NCBI GenBank assembly: GCA_024642605.1
Contig: JAHEAT010000055.1
Location: forward strand, 1 to 6,472
Reading direction: 5' to 3'
Origin: Microbacteriaceae bacterium
Lineage (GTDB): Bacteria; Actinomycetota; Actinomycetes; Actinomycetales; Microbacteriaceae
Length of the DNA: 6,472 bases
Made by a program: the position numbers and the translations under genes. This document shows positions 6,391-6,472 of this stretch, one piece after another. A model generated the notes under the pieces. The model made no database searches. It worked only from the letters and a program-made list of their open reading frames with translations, and had not been told where the DNA came from. Positions within the stretch are counted from its first letter, which is position 1. The number at the start of each line of letters is the position of its first letter.

Positions 6391-6472
6391 ATGACTACTC
6401 CCCTAGCTCAACTAGCCGCCAATGGCGTAAGCATCTGGCTCGATGACCTTTCGCGCTCGCGCATTGTCTCGG
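6391..6472 (+). CDS. tal: Transaldolase, N-terminal fragment (cut by window edge)
   Basis: Only 27 codons are visible. They read MTTPLAQLAANGVSIWLDDLSRSR and onward, matching the N-terminal strand and helix of actinobacterial transaldolase, where GVSIWLDDLSR is characteristic. Transaldolase moves a three-carbon dihydroxyacetone unit between sugar phosphates, complementing Tkt in the pentose phosphate pathway. The catalytic lysine lies beyond the window. The ATG follows the tkt stop by 21 bases of purine-rich sequence (6370-6388), which offers only a weak AG-rich ribosome site; this spacing and the shared pathway point to co-transcription with tkt. The tkt-tal order is standard in Actinobacteria, where zwf, opcA and pgl usually follow. 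Confidence 0.92.
   Translation, partial: MTTPLAQLAANGVSIWLDDLSRSRIVS

Noticed and set aside
1..6472. CRISPR arrays, tRNA or rRNA genes, insertion sequences, phage genes, attachment sites or defence genes
   Set aside because: No regularly spaced repeats, cloverleaf-like segments, transposase motifs or terminal repeats were seen. The window is almost entirely filled by six housekeeping-type coding regions.

Overview
The window is a compact stretch of core genome from what looks like a small-genome actinobacterium, most plausibly a freshwater Microbacteriaceae of the Rhodoluna/Aquiluna (Luna) type. The reasons are the gene order sufB / ctaA / ctaB / tkt / tal, which is typical of Actinobacteria, protein sequences of actinobacterial character, a G+C content that looks like the mid-50s percent by eye (low for the phylum), very short intergenic gaps, and heavy use of TTG starts. 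The lineage call is inference from memory, not a database result.

Layout. 1-959 (minus) is the N-terminal two thirds of sufB, an Fe-S cluster assembly scaffold, running off the left edge. 960-1110 is a divergent promoter region. 1111-1926 (plus) is ctaA, heme A synthase. 1927-3219 (plus) is a class I CPD photolyase whose ATG directly abuts the ctaA stop codon. 3216-4130 (minus) is ctaB, heme O synthase, which overlaps the photolyase tail to tail by four bases. 4131-4293 is a second divergent promoter region, holding a perfect hairpin on the tkt side. 4294-6369 (plus) is tkt, transketolase. 6391-6472 (plus) is the first 27 codons of tal, transaldolase, running off the right edge.

How the genes fit together. 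CtaB farnesylates heme B to heme O and CtaA oxidises heme O to heme A for the aa3-type cytochrome c oxidase; SufB serves Fe-S cluster assembly. Tkt and Tal are the non-oxidative pentose phosphate enzymes and probably head a longer operon (zwf-opcA-pgl in relatives). The photolyase is the outsider: it sits between the two heme A genes and is probably translated with ctaA.

No novel multi-gene system is visible; every gene belongs to a known family. The items most worth a second look are a gapped motif shared by the two divergent promoter regions, the photolyase placement with its tyrosine in place of the distal tryptophan of the electron-transfer chain, the convergent stop-codon overlap with no room for a terminator, three TTG starts that the sequence itself enforces, and the tkt leader hairpin.
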